44,886 nt of DNA from Saprospiraceae bacterium (lineage in GTDB: Bacteria > Bacteroidota > Bacteroidia > Chitinophagales > Saprospiraceae): positions 61,895 to 106,780 of the forward strand of contig JAHDFX010000001.1 in assembly GCA_020627965.1 (NCBI GenBank), read 5' to 3'. How positions within the stretch are numbered: position 1 is the stretch's first letter; every line of letters starts with the position of its first letter. Under the pieces are notes generated by a model. That model was given only the letters and a program-made list of their open reading frames with translations, was not told the origin of the DNA and did not search any database. Made by a program: the position numbers and the translations under genes. Of the stretch, positions 1 to 7,854 are shown in pieces.

Positions 1-674
1 AAGGTAACTTCCTAAAGCAGTATGACATCGCTACAACAACTACTGACACATCTGGTGTTGTTATGGTAGGTACAAGAGAATCTGGTTTATTATCTCAGTT
101 ATTCTCTCCTGCTACTATCAATATCTCTCCTGGTGTTGACTGGAAGCCAAACACTAATTTCTCATTGTTCTTTTCTCCTGCTTCTGCAAGAATTGTAACT
201 GTATTGAATAATGAAATTGCTCAATTACCAGCAATCAGCGCAGAAGATGGCTCTTACCTGGGTGCTTTACAAGGTAATCCACAGACTTACGAAAATGGTG
301 TTGTAACAAGTTACGATAATATCGCTGTAGGTGTAGGTGCTTTGGCTAAAGCTAAGTACAACAATACTTTCCTGGAAGACAGAGTGGCTTTCAGTTCTGA
401 GTTGAATCTATATTTTGATTACCTAAACAGTGTTGGTGCTGATAAAAACGTTCCTACTGTTGATTGGTTGACATCTACGACTTTCAATATTTTCAAAGGT
501 ATTGGTGTTACACTAAGTACAGGTGCTTTTTATGACTATACTAAGCCAGTTTCTTCTGGTTGGAGAGAAAATGCAGATGGTTCTTACGGATATGAAACGA
601 CTAAGCGTGGTATCATGTTTACAGAGACTTTGGCTTTGACTTATAGCCGTGTATTTGGTGCGAAAAAAGAGTAG
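1..674 (+). CDS. DUF3078 outer-membrane barrel-like protein (5' truncated)
   Basis: The reading frame is open from base 3, so the window begins inside the gene; the ATG at 63 is internal. What remains is the C-terminal part of a protein rich in alternating polar and aromatic residues, as in an outer-membrane beta-barrel. The segment FSPATINISPGVDWKPNTN followed by FSLFFSPASARIV matches what I remember of the DUF3078 family, a Bacteroidota envelope family without an assigned function (typical pattern: LSP..I..G.DYKPN..LS.F.SP...R). Later strands (AKAKYNN, SELNLYFDYL, VDWLTSTTFNI) fit the same family. It ends at TAG 672-674 and is followed by a stem-loop with a T-tract. No signal peptide can be judged because the start is missing. 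Confidence 0.7.
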   Translation, partial: GNFLKQYDIATTTTDTSGVVMVGTRESGLLSQLFSPATINISPGVDWKPNTNFSLFFSPASARIVTVLNNEIAQLPAISAEDGSYLGALQGNPQTYENGVVTSYDNIAVGVGALAKAKYNNTFLEDRVAFSSELNLYFDYLNSVGADKNVPTVDWLTSTTFNIFKGIGVTLSTGAFYDYTKPVSSGWRENADGSYGYETTKRGIMFTETLALTYSRVFGAKKE

Positions 675-731
675 TAAAACGATTCATCAGAATCTTTAAG
701 AAAAATGGGCGGTCCATAGTCGATGGTCCAT

Positions 732-784
732 AGTCGATGATTAGTAGTCCATAATTTCAAGACTATTGATCATCGACTTTTTTT
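732..784 (+). terminator. Intrinsic terminator built from an intergenic repeat
   Basis: An 18-bp imperfect stem pairs AGTCGATGATTAGTAGTC (732-749) with GACTATTGATCATCGACT (761-778), with two G-T pairs and an 11-base loop, and runs into seven Ts. It sits 57 bp after the DUF3078 stop codon. The arm uses the same GTCGATGGTCCATAGTC word that occurs twice just upstream (about 711-738) and again at 24935-25083. Confidence 0.6.
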
Positions 785-825
785 AAAGCAGACGGATATA
801 TTTCCCCAATAACCTAATTAACCAC

Positions 826-1500
826 TCACCACTCACCACCAACTAACTCATTCACTGCTGCCCAGATTCCATCACCTTCTGGTAAATCAGCTACCCATTC
901 CAAACTTTCCCCAGAAACAGGGTGTTGAATCGCCAATCTTCTGGCATGCAGATGAATAGATCTATCTCTATTACTCCTTTTAAAGCCATATTTCACATCG
1001 CCTTTTATCGGGTTTTTTACTGCACCTAATTGTGCCCGAATCTGATGATGCCTACCCGTCAATAATTCAATTTCCAATACATGATAGCGTTTCAGGCTGG
1101 TCAGTAAGCGGTATTTCGACTCTGCTTTTTTAGTATGGTGTAAAGGCTTATCAAAGGCAAAAGAGCGATTCTGTTTTTGATCTTTTCTTAAATAATGTAG
1201 CAGTATACCTGTTTCAGGAACTGGTTTGTTTTGTACCACTGCCCAATATATCTTCTTGACTTGCTTTTCCTGAAATTGCTGAACCAATAAGTTGGCAATT
1301 TCCTTAGTTTTTGCAAATACCATGATACCACTAACGGGTCTATCCAAACGGTGTACGAGATATATAACTTGCCCGAATTTTTCAGATAATTGATCCTGCA
1401 AGGCTATATCATCAGTTTTATCCGATTGTACGGGCATGCCCGCTGGTTTCCAAACGGCTAAAATGGCTTCATCTTGATATATAATGGCATAGTTGTGCAT
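826..1500 (-). CDS. RluA-family RNA pseudouridine synthase (no S4 domain)
   Basis: This 224-residue protein should convert uridine to pseudouridine in rRNA or tRNA. The RluA catalytic motif is visible as HRLDRPVSG at residues 50-58, with Asp53 as the expected nucleophile, preceded by the usual opening II.YQDEAILAVWKPAGMPV and followed by LLTGRHHQIRAQL, the conserved substrate-binding strand. The protein starts directly in the catalytic domain without an S4 RNA-binding domain, and its length fits the short TruC/RluC-like members. RPVSG replaces the more common RxTSG. The exact target base cannot be told from sequence. The start at 1500 is the only ATG that precedes the conserved N-terminal strand. 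It is convergent with the DUF3078 gene. Confidence 0.85.
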   Translation of the reverse strand: MHNYAIIYQDEAILAVWKPAGMPVQSDKTDDIALQDQLSEKFGQVIYLVHRLDRPVSGIMVFAKTKEIANLLVQQFQEKQVKKIYWAVVQNKPVPETGILLHYLRKDQKQNRSFAFDKPLHHTKKAESKYRLLTSLKRYHVLEIELLTGRHHQIRAQLGAVKNPIKGDVKYGFKRSNRDRSIHLHARRLAIQHPVSGESLEWVADLPEGDGIWAAVNELVGGEW

Positions 1501-1537
1501 CGGATAAATATAAACATTACCTGGGAACTAATTTGTA

Positions 1538-1708
1538 CCTAAGTACATTGTAAACTAAATTTCTTTAGCTTTTTAAGCGTTTATTTTGAAATTAATCGAG
1601 TCAAAAACGACGCACATAGCCCAGCTACGTAAGAAGTTTTTGAGGAAGAGTAATTTTAAAAGAAGCACCTGAAAAAGCATAGAAATTTAATTTACAATGT
1701 ACTAAGGC
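1538..1708. repeat. 171-bp imperfect inverted repeat filling the intergenic gap
   Basis: The 1501-1824 gap is dominated by one long hairpin. The left arm from 1538 (CCTAAGTACATTGTAAACTA...) pairs with the right arm ending at 1708 (...TTAATTTACAATGTACTAAGG). The outer arms of about 35 bp are near-perfect, and pairing continues with mismatches through GCTTTTT, TTAAAATTA-like and TCAAAAAC/GTTTTTGA segments to a small central stem around 1617-1630. It encodes nothing recognisable. It could be a MITE-like element or a stable RNA hairpin between the divergent genes. Confidence 0.7.
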
Positions 1709-1777
1709 TGTATTATTATTTTATTTGAAAATGTGCGTTAAAATATTTTGAAGTCAAAAAAATATATATAAAAAGTA

Positions 1778-1785
1778 TATCTTTG
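1778..1785 (+). promoter_or_regulatory. TAnnTTTG -7 promoter element
   Basis: TATCTTTG matches the Bacteroidota -7 consensus TAnnTTTG and lies 39 bp upstream of the start codon at 1825. A TTTG at 1747-1750 is present but the 27-bp spacing is longer than the usual 19-21, so the -33 element is uncertain. Confidence 0.45.
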
Positions 1786-1824
1786 CAATGCCATACTCTA
1801 AACACAGTTCAAACTATCTCCTGA

Positions 1825-4008
1825 ATGAGAAATACAATTGCTTTGCTGTTTCTGTTTTGTTGTTGCACAAAACTATCAGCCACCCAATCGCCTACAGATG
1901 ACCAATTAGCCATCTGGACATTTCCTACCGTTAATACCAATTCAGGAGATATTATTGAGTCCACGCAAGAGGATGTTGTTGGTATACCTACCTTGATGAT
2001 GTTCAATGAAAATATTGACCCAAACGGAAAAGCGGGTATTTCTTATGTAGATATAGATACGACAGCCCATGCAGAAAACGATGCTATTGCCTGGAACGAC
2101 ATTGCACAAGGAAATTCTCTCGACGCTGAATTGCAAATCAATATTAATACCACAGACTGGCAAGATTTGAAATTGCGCTTTGATTATAAAAGTGAAGAAA
2201 CGGAATCTGTCGATCTGGCATATAGTCTGGATAATGGAACGACTTTTCAAAATATCCAAAATAACATCTCTCTTGTGGCAGACGGCAATGTCGACTGGCA
2301 GCTCTTTTTTATTGATATGAGCAATATCTCTGCTATTGAGGATGCCGGAGCAGTCATTTTTCGTTTTTCAAATTTTGCTCAAAGCACAGACACTGGCAAT
2401 GCAGAAAAATTCCGTATTGACAATCTTGAAATATATGGTATTTCACAAAATGCCTGCCCTATGCCCATTGACCTTAGTTTTGATGATGGCAATACCATAA
2501 CTTATGTCGAACTGGGAAGTGATGGAGGTTTTTTGAGTGGCGTTATTAATGACCCAACAGACCCGGCAGGTACTTATGGAATTGCTTTTTCCTGTAATGA
2601 TGCCACTGCTACATATAGTGCAATTGCTGCCCCTACAGGTATAGTTACGACAAGTGTTGTTCAGTCAGGAGCAAATGCACGACTATATATTGCACCGATA
2701 GGAGTCGGTTATACGACCATTACGCTTAGAGTAAAAGATGGTGTTAATTGTGGAGAAGATACTTATGTCATAAATTATGCAGCTTCAGCAGCCACTACGG
2801 CAACTTCTTCTAGCTTCTTTCATGTATCTACCAGTGATGCTTCCAGTGCTGTAGCTCTTAATGCCGATGAAATGCTCGTAGCAGATGATGAAAATGAAAC
2901 ACTGCGACTGTTCAATCGGCATCATTCAGGCTTACCAGTCGCTTCATTCTATGTTCGTTGGTTTTTGGGATTGACAGGAAGTGGTGAGGTGGATATAGAG
3001 GCTTCCGCCAAAATAGATAACCAAATTTTTTGGATATCATCGCATGGCAATAGTGGCAGTGGTAATGAGCAACCAAACAGACAAAGGATTTTTGCAACTA
3101 CAATATCCGGGACTGGCACTAATACAGCATTGACATTTAATGGTTATTACCAATATCTGAGAGACGATTTGATAAGTTGGGATGATGCAAATGGAGGGGT
3201 ATTGGGCTTGTCAGATAGTGCCGAGCCACCTAATATACCTAAGGCAGTGGATGGTTTTAATATAGAGGGACTGGTGATGGCGCCAGGCAGCAGCACAACG
3301 GCTTATGTCTGTTTTAGAGCACCAATAGTATCGCCGGGCAGCCGTACAGATGCCCTGATCGTACCAGTGTTGAATTTCACTGGATTGCTAGGAATGTCAG
3401 CCGGTAGTGCCGTATTTGGTGATCCAATCTTTCTGGATCTGGGAGGACGAGGTTTTCGAAGTGTTGATAAAAATGCCGCAGACCAATATTTAATACTAGC
3501 AGGCCCTCCTGGTGAGGCGACGGGAATAGCACCGCTGGATTTTGCTTTGTACACCTGGACGGGTCAAGCGAATGATGCGCCTTTATTGACAGAAACAGAC
3601 CTTTCTATTCCTTTCTATGAAACAGGAGGGAGTTTTGAGTCTATTATAGAAGTTCCTGATAACCTGGCTATTGGCGATACTATACATCTTTTATTGGATA
3701 ATGGTACAGCAGATTGGTATAATGATGGTATGGAAAATAAAGACCTCACAGAGCCACATTATCAAAAATGCCAGCAATACAGAGTAGTATTAGGCAATGT
3801 GGAAGGTTCTTGTAATGCTGTTTTAAATTATGGCAATATCAGTATGCAGAGTGGCTTGTATATAGCTGCTAACCAGATCACAACTGAGAGTATTGTGCCG
3901 CAAGGGACTACAGTCAATTTTCAGGCAGGTAATATGATCGAATTACAATCCGGGTTTATGGTGCTTCCTGAGGCTGAGTTTAGTGCTTATATTCAGAGCT
4001 GTCAATAA
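1825..4008 (+). CDS. Secreted DUF3616-domain protein with coat-hanger C-terminal domain
   Basis: This 727-residue exported protein has an N-terminal signal peptide (hydrophobic run IALLFLFCCC, cleavage near residue 19). Residues about 30-205 look like a beta-rich jelly-roll or adhesion-type domain (DLKLRFDYKSEE, FRIDNLEIYG). Residues about 330-560 carry features of DUF3616: SSAVALNADEMLVADDEN, DIEASAKIDNQIFWISSHG, NRQRIFATT and FNIEGLVMAPG...YVCFRAP. The last 60 residues (NISMQSGLYIAANQ, VNFQAGNMIELQSGF, EAEFSAYI) resemble the three-strand coat-hanger repeat that ends many secreted Bacteroidota proteins. The role is unknown; a cell-surface or secreted protein is the reasonable inference. It has its own promoter-like element and no operon partner. 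Confidence 0.75.
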   Translation: MRNTIALLFLFCCCTKLSATQSPTDDQLAIWTFPTVNTNSGDIIESTQEDVVGIPTLMMFNENIDPNGKAGISYVDIDTTAHAENDAIAWNDIAQGNSLDAELQININTTDWQDLKLRFDYKSEETESVDLAYSLDNGTTFQNIQNNISLVADGNVDWQLFFIDMSNISAIEDAGAVIFRFSNFAQSTDTGNAEKFRIDNLEIYGISQNACPMPIDLSFDDGNTITYVELGSDGGFLSGVINDPTDPAGTYGIAFSCNDATATYSAIAAPTGIVTTSVVQSGANARLYIAPIGVGYTTITLRVKDGVNCGEDTYVINYAASAATTATSSSFFHVSTSDASSAVALNADEMLVADDENETLRLFNRHHSGLPVASFYVRWFLGLTGSGEVDIEASAKIDNQIFWISSHGNSGSGNEQPNRQRIFATTISGTGTNTALTFNGYYQYLRDDLISWDDANGGVLGLSDSAEPPNIPKAVDGFNIEGLVMAPGSSTTAYVCFRAPIVSPGSRTDALIVPVLNFTGLLGMSAGSAVFGDPIFLDLGGRGFRSVDKNAADQYLILAGPPGEATGIAPLDFALYTWTGQANDAPLLTETDLSIPFYETGGSFESIIEVPDNLAIGDTIHLLLDNGTADWYNDGMENKDLTEPHYQKCQQYRVVLGNVEGSCNAVLNYGNISMQSGLYIAANQITTESIVPQGTTVNFQAGNMIELQSGFMVLPEAEFSAYIQSCQ

Positions 4009-4009
4009 A

Positions 4010-4897
4010 TTATAATTGTTCAATTTCTTCAACGCTTAGTCCTGTGTATTGGGCAATTTTATCTGCTGACATACCATCTTTTTTCATAGTAATTGCTGTT
4101 TCTATTGCATTTTGCTTTTTACCTTCTGCCCGACCTTCTGCCCGACCTTCTGCTCGACCTTCTGTTCTTTGCCTTTGGCGCTCCTCTCTTTCCATAGCGA
4201 TAATACTTCCCTTTTTAGCCATAGACATTTCAAACCACATCCGCTGCTCGGATGTCATTTTACTTTTATCTACTTTTTTCAATGCTTCTGCTATCCAGTC
4301 TTCCTCTGCAAATTCAGGTAACTGGCTATTGTCTTTTATGGTATCTGATTGTTTCATGATATAAATCAGTTTATCTAAATCGTTATCAATTTGTTGAGGT
4401 GCTTTATCAAATTTACCAATTTCTACAATGATATGCACGGTTTGGCGGTCTAATTCTTCGCCTACCTGATTCTTTAACGTTGCAAAGTGGTAATATTGTT
4501 CCGATTCAGGATAGATATTTTTAGCTAAAAAGCTGATACAATAGATCGGAGTTAGGTTGTCAAAGTTATACTTTCCACGTTCAACCAGTGTATTAAAGCG
4601 ATGAAAAGCATAGAATTTAGCTCTCTGAATAAAATGCTTGAAATGCCCGAGTTGCATCTCTACGATGAAGTAATTCCCATTTTCATCCTGACAGGAAAGA
4701 TCATAGACACCACCTCTTGCTTCTTTGGTCAATCCAGGAAATTCATTCCTTAAAAATTCTACTTCCTTGATTTTAAATGGGCTTTGAATAAGTGCTGTCA
4801 GCGATTTTCTTAGGAATAGTGTGTCTGTTTCATCTGTAAAGGTAACTTTGAAACCATAATCAGAAAGTAGAGAAATGAATCTATTGGTGTTTTTCAT
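4010..4897 (-). CDS. Rpn-family / PDDEXK_2 nuclease (putative transposase-like)
   Basis: The 295-residue protein belongs to the PD-(D/E)XK nuclease group annotated as Rpn recombination-promoting nuclease or PDDEXK_2 transposase-like. The signature is YDLSCQDENGNYFIVEMQ, which supplies the catalytic Asp and the E-x-Q variant of the ExK motif, and the start RFISLLSDYGFKVTF is the family's usual opening. Near the C-terminus is a perfect tandem GRAE repeat (GRAEGRAEGRAEGK), encoded by 12-bp DNA repeats at about 4119-4163, then a final helix pair SADKIAQYTGLSVEEIEQL. Such proteins occur in many diverging copies in Bacteroidota genomes; E. coli Rpn homologues increase recombination. It is convergent with the DUF3616 gene, 1 bp apart. 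No terminal inverted repeats typical of an insertion sequence are visible. Confidence 0.85.
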   Translation of the reverse strand: MKNTNRFISLLSDYGFKVTFTDETDTLFLRKSLTALIQSPFKIKEVEFLRNEFPGLTKEARGGVYDLSCQDENGNYFIVEMQLGHFKHFIQRAKFYAFHRFNTLVERGKYNFDNLTPIYCISFLAKNIYPESEQYYHFATLKNQVGEELDRQTVHIIVEIGKFDKAPQQIDNDLDKLIYIMKQSDTIKDNSQLPEFAEEDWIAEALKKVDKSKMTSEQRMWFEMSMAKKGSIIAMEREERQRQRTEGRAEGRAEGRAEGKKQNAIETAITMKKDGMSADKIAQYTGLSVEEIEQL

Positions 4898-5106
4898 GGG
4901 TTAAAAATAAGGTCATCTTTCTTAAAAACAAAAAATTTGAAATTATTTGTTTTGATCTGTATCTGTTTTAATGTAATTTTATCAGCATTTTCTATTAAAA
5001 ATTGTTCGATTTCATCACTCACTAGCTTTTCTTCACGACATTTAAATAGTTCCAAACAAACATTAGCATATTTGTTGAATTTACCGGGCCGACTTCTTCC
5101 AGACAA
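4894..5106 (-). CDS. Possible small ORF or gene remnant upstream of the Rpn-like nuclease
   Basis: A 70-residue frame overlaps the nuclease start by 4 bp (ATGA arrangement), which would permit translational coupling. However, its only possible start is TTG, an in-frame stop lies two codons further upstream, and its beginning lies inside a degenerate repeat block. I recognise no family; the middle (LVSDEIEQFLIENADKITLKQI) could form helices. It may be the decayed end of an older gene or a chance frame. Confidence 0.2.
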   Translation of the reverse strand: MSGRSRPGKFNKYANVCLELFKCREEKLVSDEIEQFLIENADKITLKQIQIKTNNFKFFVFKKDDLIFNP

Positions 5107-5222
5107 GTACTAAGTCGAACGTCTGAAGTACCCGATTGCCATAAGAAACTATCGTTTCAATCTTCTGAGGTACTAAATTGTTCTGGAAAAGTACCAGGTC
5201 AGACTTCTGAAGTATTAAATTG
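5107..5222. repeat. Degenerate direct repeats, core GTAC-AAGTC-GACTTCTGAAGTA
   Basis: Three related copies are readable: GTACTAAGTCGAACGTCTGAAGTAC (5107-5131), CTTCTGAGGTACTAAATTG (5162-5180) and a 32-bp copy at 5191-5222 containing CAGGTCAGACTTCTGAAG. A weaker echo with GCCGGACTTTGGTAC follows to about 5280. The block fills the gap between the divergent nuclease and E1 genes and has no coding capacity that I trust. Confidence 0.55.
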
Positions 5223-5315
5223 TACAAGAGAAGCATCAAGCCGGACTTTGGTACTGAAAACTCTCGTACCGGAGCCTTTAGTTGCCAGTACGGTGTAAAT
5301 CCCTTTAAAAAATAC

Positions 5316-5323
5316 TACCTTTG
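5316..5323 (+). promoter_or_regulatory. TAnnTTTG -7 promoter element for the E1 gene
   Basis: TACCTTTG fits the Bacteroidota -7 consensus and is 30 bp upstream of the ATG at 5354, giving a short untranslated leader. No clear -33 TTTG is seen at the expected distance. Confidence 0.45.
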
Positions 5324-5353
5324 CAGACTTAAAACAAATTAATTGTTTGTGCC

Positions 5354-7339
5354 ATGGAAATAGCAATTCAGTACGACAAAAAAAGATTGAGCAAAAAAAA
5401 GCTTTTATCGCTGTATAACGGGCTGTTACGTCCTCGTATGATCGAAGAAAAAATGTTGCTTTTATTGCGACAAGGAAAGATCAGTAAATGGTTTTCTGGC
5501 ATAGGTCAGGAAGCAATTTCTGTGGGGGTGACGGCTGCTATGAAAGATGAAGAGTATGTCTTTCCGATGCACCGAAATCTAGGGGTTTTCACTACACGTG
5601 ATGTGCCTTTGGAACGCTTGTTTTGCCAGTGGCAGGGTAAGATGAAAGGCTTCACCAAAGGACGTGACCGTTCTTTTCATTTTGGTGCTAAAGACTGGAA
5701 TATTGTAGGTATGATCTCTCATTTGGGGCCTCAACTGTCTTTGGCAAGTGGAATTGCATTAGCCCATAAGTTGGGTGGTGAAAAGAATATATCTGTAGCC
5801 TTTACAGGCGAAGGAGGAACGAGCGAAGGAGAATTTCATGAAGCGCTGAACACGGCGGCTGTCTGGCAATTGCCGGTGATATTCGTTATTGAAAATAATG
5901 GCTACGGTTTGTCAACACCAGTCAGTGAGCAATATCGGGCTGAATTCTTATCGCAGCGTGGAGTTGGCTATGGGATGGAAGCGGTGACCATTGATGGTAA
6001 TAATGTATTGGAGGTCTACAACACGATTGACAATATAGCTAAAGACCTCCGTAAAAATCCACGCCCGTATCTGGTAGAATGTATGACTTTCCGTATGCGA
6101 GGGCATGAGGAAGCTTCAGGCACTAAGTATGTCCCAAAAGAATTGATGGATACCTGGGCTAAGAAAGACCCTTTGAAAAATTTTGAAGCATATTTGTTGG
6201 ATGAAGGCATATTGACGGAAAAAGCTATTGAAAAATTAAGGGCGGAGATTAAAGAAGAGATCAAAGAGGGCTTGGCGGCAGCCAATGCAGAACCGCCTGT
6301 CGATTTTTCCTATGAACAGGAAACCACCGATATTTTTGCACCTTATACGCAAAGCCTTAGCCCTTCCAATGGCTCCGCTACAGAGATGCGTGTGGTAGAT
6401 GCTATTTCAGATGGATTAAAAGAAGCCATGACCAAGCACGATAATCTCGTCTTAATGGGGCAGGACATCGGTGATTATGGAGGCGTTTTCAAAATTACAG
6501 ATGGTTTTGTTGAAGAATTTGGTCACGAACGAGTGCGTAATACACCATTATGCGAAAGCGCAATTGTCGGTATTGGATTAGGACTGAGTATCAAGGGATA
6601 TAAGGCAATGGTAGAAATGCAATTCGCCGATTTCGCTACTTGTGGCTTCAATCAAATCGTTAATAATCTGGCAAAATTACATTATCGCTGGGGGCAAAAT
6701 GCGGATGTGGTTGTTCGTATGCCAACCGGCGGAGGAGTAGGTGCAGGACCTTATCACTCTCAAAGCAATGAAGCCTGGTTTTTTCATGTCCCTGGTTTGA
6801 AAATTTTCTATCCATCTAATCCAGTTGATGCCAAAGGTATGTTATTGGCGGCCTTTGAAGACCCGAATCCGGTGATGTATTTTGAGCATAAGGCACTATA
6901 CAGAAGCTTGTCGGGAGAAGTGCCGGATGGTTATTACACAACAGAAATAGGAAAAGCTGCACTTGCTGCTGAAGGAACTGACCTTTCCATTATCACTTAT
7001 GGTATGGGAGTACATTGGGCGAAAGCCGCTATAAATGAAATGGAGATTAGTGCCGACATCGTGGATCTTCGGACTTTATTGCCGCTTGATTATGAGACTA
7101 TTCAGCAGACTGTTCAGAAGACCAATAAGGTACTGGTTTTACATGAAGATACATTGATTGGCGGTATAGGAGCTGAAATTTCGGCTTATATCAGCGAGCA
7201 TTTATTTGAGTATTTGGATGGACCAGTACTGCGAATAGCTAGTTTGGATACCCCATTTCCATTTGCAGCTGCACTTGAAAAGGGCTTCTTGCCAGTGGAG
7301 CGTTTGAGAGAAGGAATCAGGCAGTTATTGGACTATTGA
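5354..7339 (+). CDS. Fused alpha/beta E1 subunit of a 2-oxoacid dehydrogenase
   Basis: This 661-residue protein joins the alpha and beta chains of the thiamine-diphosphate-dependent E1 enzyme, which decarboxylates a 2-oxoacid and passes the acyl group to lipoyl-E2. Residues 1-330 are the alpha half: SGIGQEAISVG, HRNLG, and the ThDP/Mg motif GEGGTSEGEFHEALNTAA...ENNGYG at about 152-184, with GEG where GDG is usual. Residues 345-661 are the beta half: GQDIGDYGGVFKITDG, RNTPLCESAIVGIGLGLS, MPTGGGVGAGPYHSQS and the C-terminal transketolase-like domain (VDLRTLLPLD). Single-chain E1 proteins of this layout are common in Bacteroidota. Branched-chain 2-oxoacids are the more likely substrate than pyruvate, but sequence alone does not settle it. 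E2 and E3 genes are not adjacent. Confidence 0.88.
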   Translation: MEIAIQYDKKRLSKKKLLSLYNGLLRPRMIEEKMLLLLRQGKISKWFSGIGQEAISVGVTAAMKDEEYVFPMHRNLGVFTTRDVPLERLFCQWQGKMKGFTKGRDRSFHFGAKDWNIVGMISHLGPQLSLASGIALAHKLGGEKNISVAFTGEGGTSEGEFHEALNTAAVWQLPVIFVIENNGYGLSTPVSEQYRAEFLSQRGVGYGMEAVTIDGNNVLEVYNTIDNIAKDLRKNPRPYLVECMTFRMRGHEEASGTKYVPKELMDTWAKKDPLKNFEAYLLDEGILTEKAIEKLRAEIKEEIKEGLAAANAEPPVDFSYEQETTDIFAPYTQSLSPSNGSATEMRVVDAISDGLKEAMTKHDNLVLMGQDIGDYGGVFKITDGFVEEFGHERVRNTPLCESAIVGIGLGLSIKGYKAMVEMQFADFATCGFNQIVNNLAKLHYRWGQNADVVVRMPTGGGVGAGPYHSQSNEAWFFHVPGLKIFYPSNPVDAKGMLLAAFEDPNPVMYFEHKALYRSLSGEVPDGYYTTEIGKAALAAEGTDLSIITYGMGVHWAKAAINEMEISADIVDLRTLLPLDYETIQQTVQKTNKVLVLHEDTLIGGIGAEISAYISEHLFEYLDGPVLRIASLDTPFPFAAALEKGFLPVERLREGIRQLLDY

Positions 7340-7452
7340 TAAATAGTTTAAATGTCTCTAAGCCTATTGCTCAGTCGGGAACTTTTTTCTTGTAAACTTC
7401 ATTATGCTTTTGTAATTTATATTTTTCCCTTTTGGAATTTTAAAAGAGTAGT

Positions 7453-7833
7453 ATGGCATCGATCAGACAGAAGCAAGTAGCTTCAACAATACAACGTAAT
7501 ATGAGCACGATCTTCCAGCAGGAAGGCTCCTATATATATGGAGACGCTCTCGTCACAGTGACAGAAGTAACTTTAACACCTGACCTGGGTATAGCACGTG
7601 TTTATCTGAGTGTATATAATGTGCATAATAAAGAAGCAGTGGTGGAGGCTGTAAAACATCAGGCTACCCGTCTTCGTACTTTATTGGCAAATCGTATTCG
7701 TAAACATGTTCGTCGTATTCCATTTTTGGAATTTTACATAGATGATACGCTAGATGAAATGCATCGTATGCAAGAATTATTTAGTAAGTTGAAAAAAGAA
7801 CGTGATGAAAAAAGCGATGCAGAAGAAGAATAA
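7453..7833 (+). CDS. rbfA: Ribosome-binding factor A
   Basis: RbfA is a small KH-type protein that binds free 30S subunits and helps mature the 5' end of 16S rRNA. The 126-residue protein has the family's normal length and landmarks: RQKQVASTIQRNMSTIF at the N-terminal helix, VTVTEVTLTPDLGIARVYLSV in the first strands, and RIRKHVRRIPFLEFYIDDTLDEMHRM at the end, followed by an acidic tail. It heads a tight same-strand group with a lipoprotein and an FtsX-type permease. The rbfA-permease order recurs in Bacteroidota as far as I remember. Confidence 0.92.
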   Translation: MASIRQKQVASTIQRNMSTIFQQEGSYIYGDALVTVTEVTLTPDLGIARVYLSVYNVHNKEAVVEAVKHQATRLRTLLANRIRKHVRRIPFLEFYIDDTLDEMHRMQELFSKLKKERDEKSDAEEE

Positions 7834-7854
7834 AATCTAAATTATAAACATAGT

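Noticed and set aside
4044-4364. Plus-strand ORFs rich in FCPT and PSAR repeats
   Set aside because: They are the antisense reading of the GRAE repeat of the nuclease gene.
4010-4897. Complete insertion sequence around the Rpn-like gene
   Set aside because: No terminal inverted repeats or target duplication bracket the gene; it is convergent with its neighbour 1 bp away.
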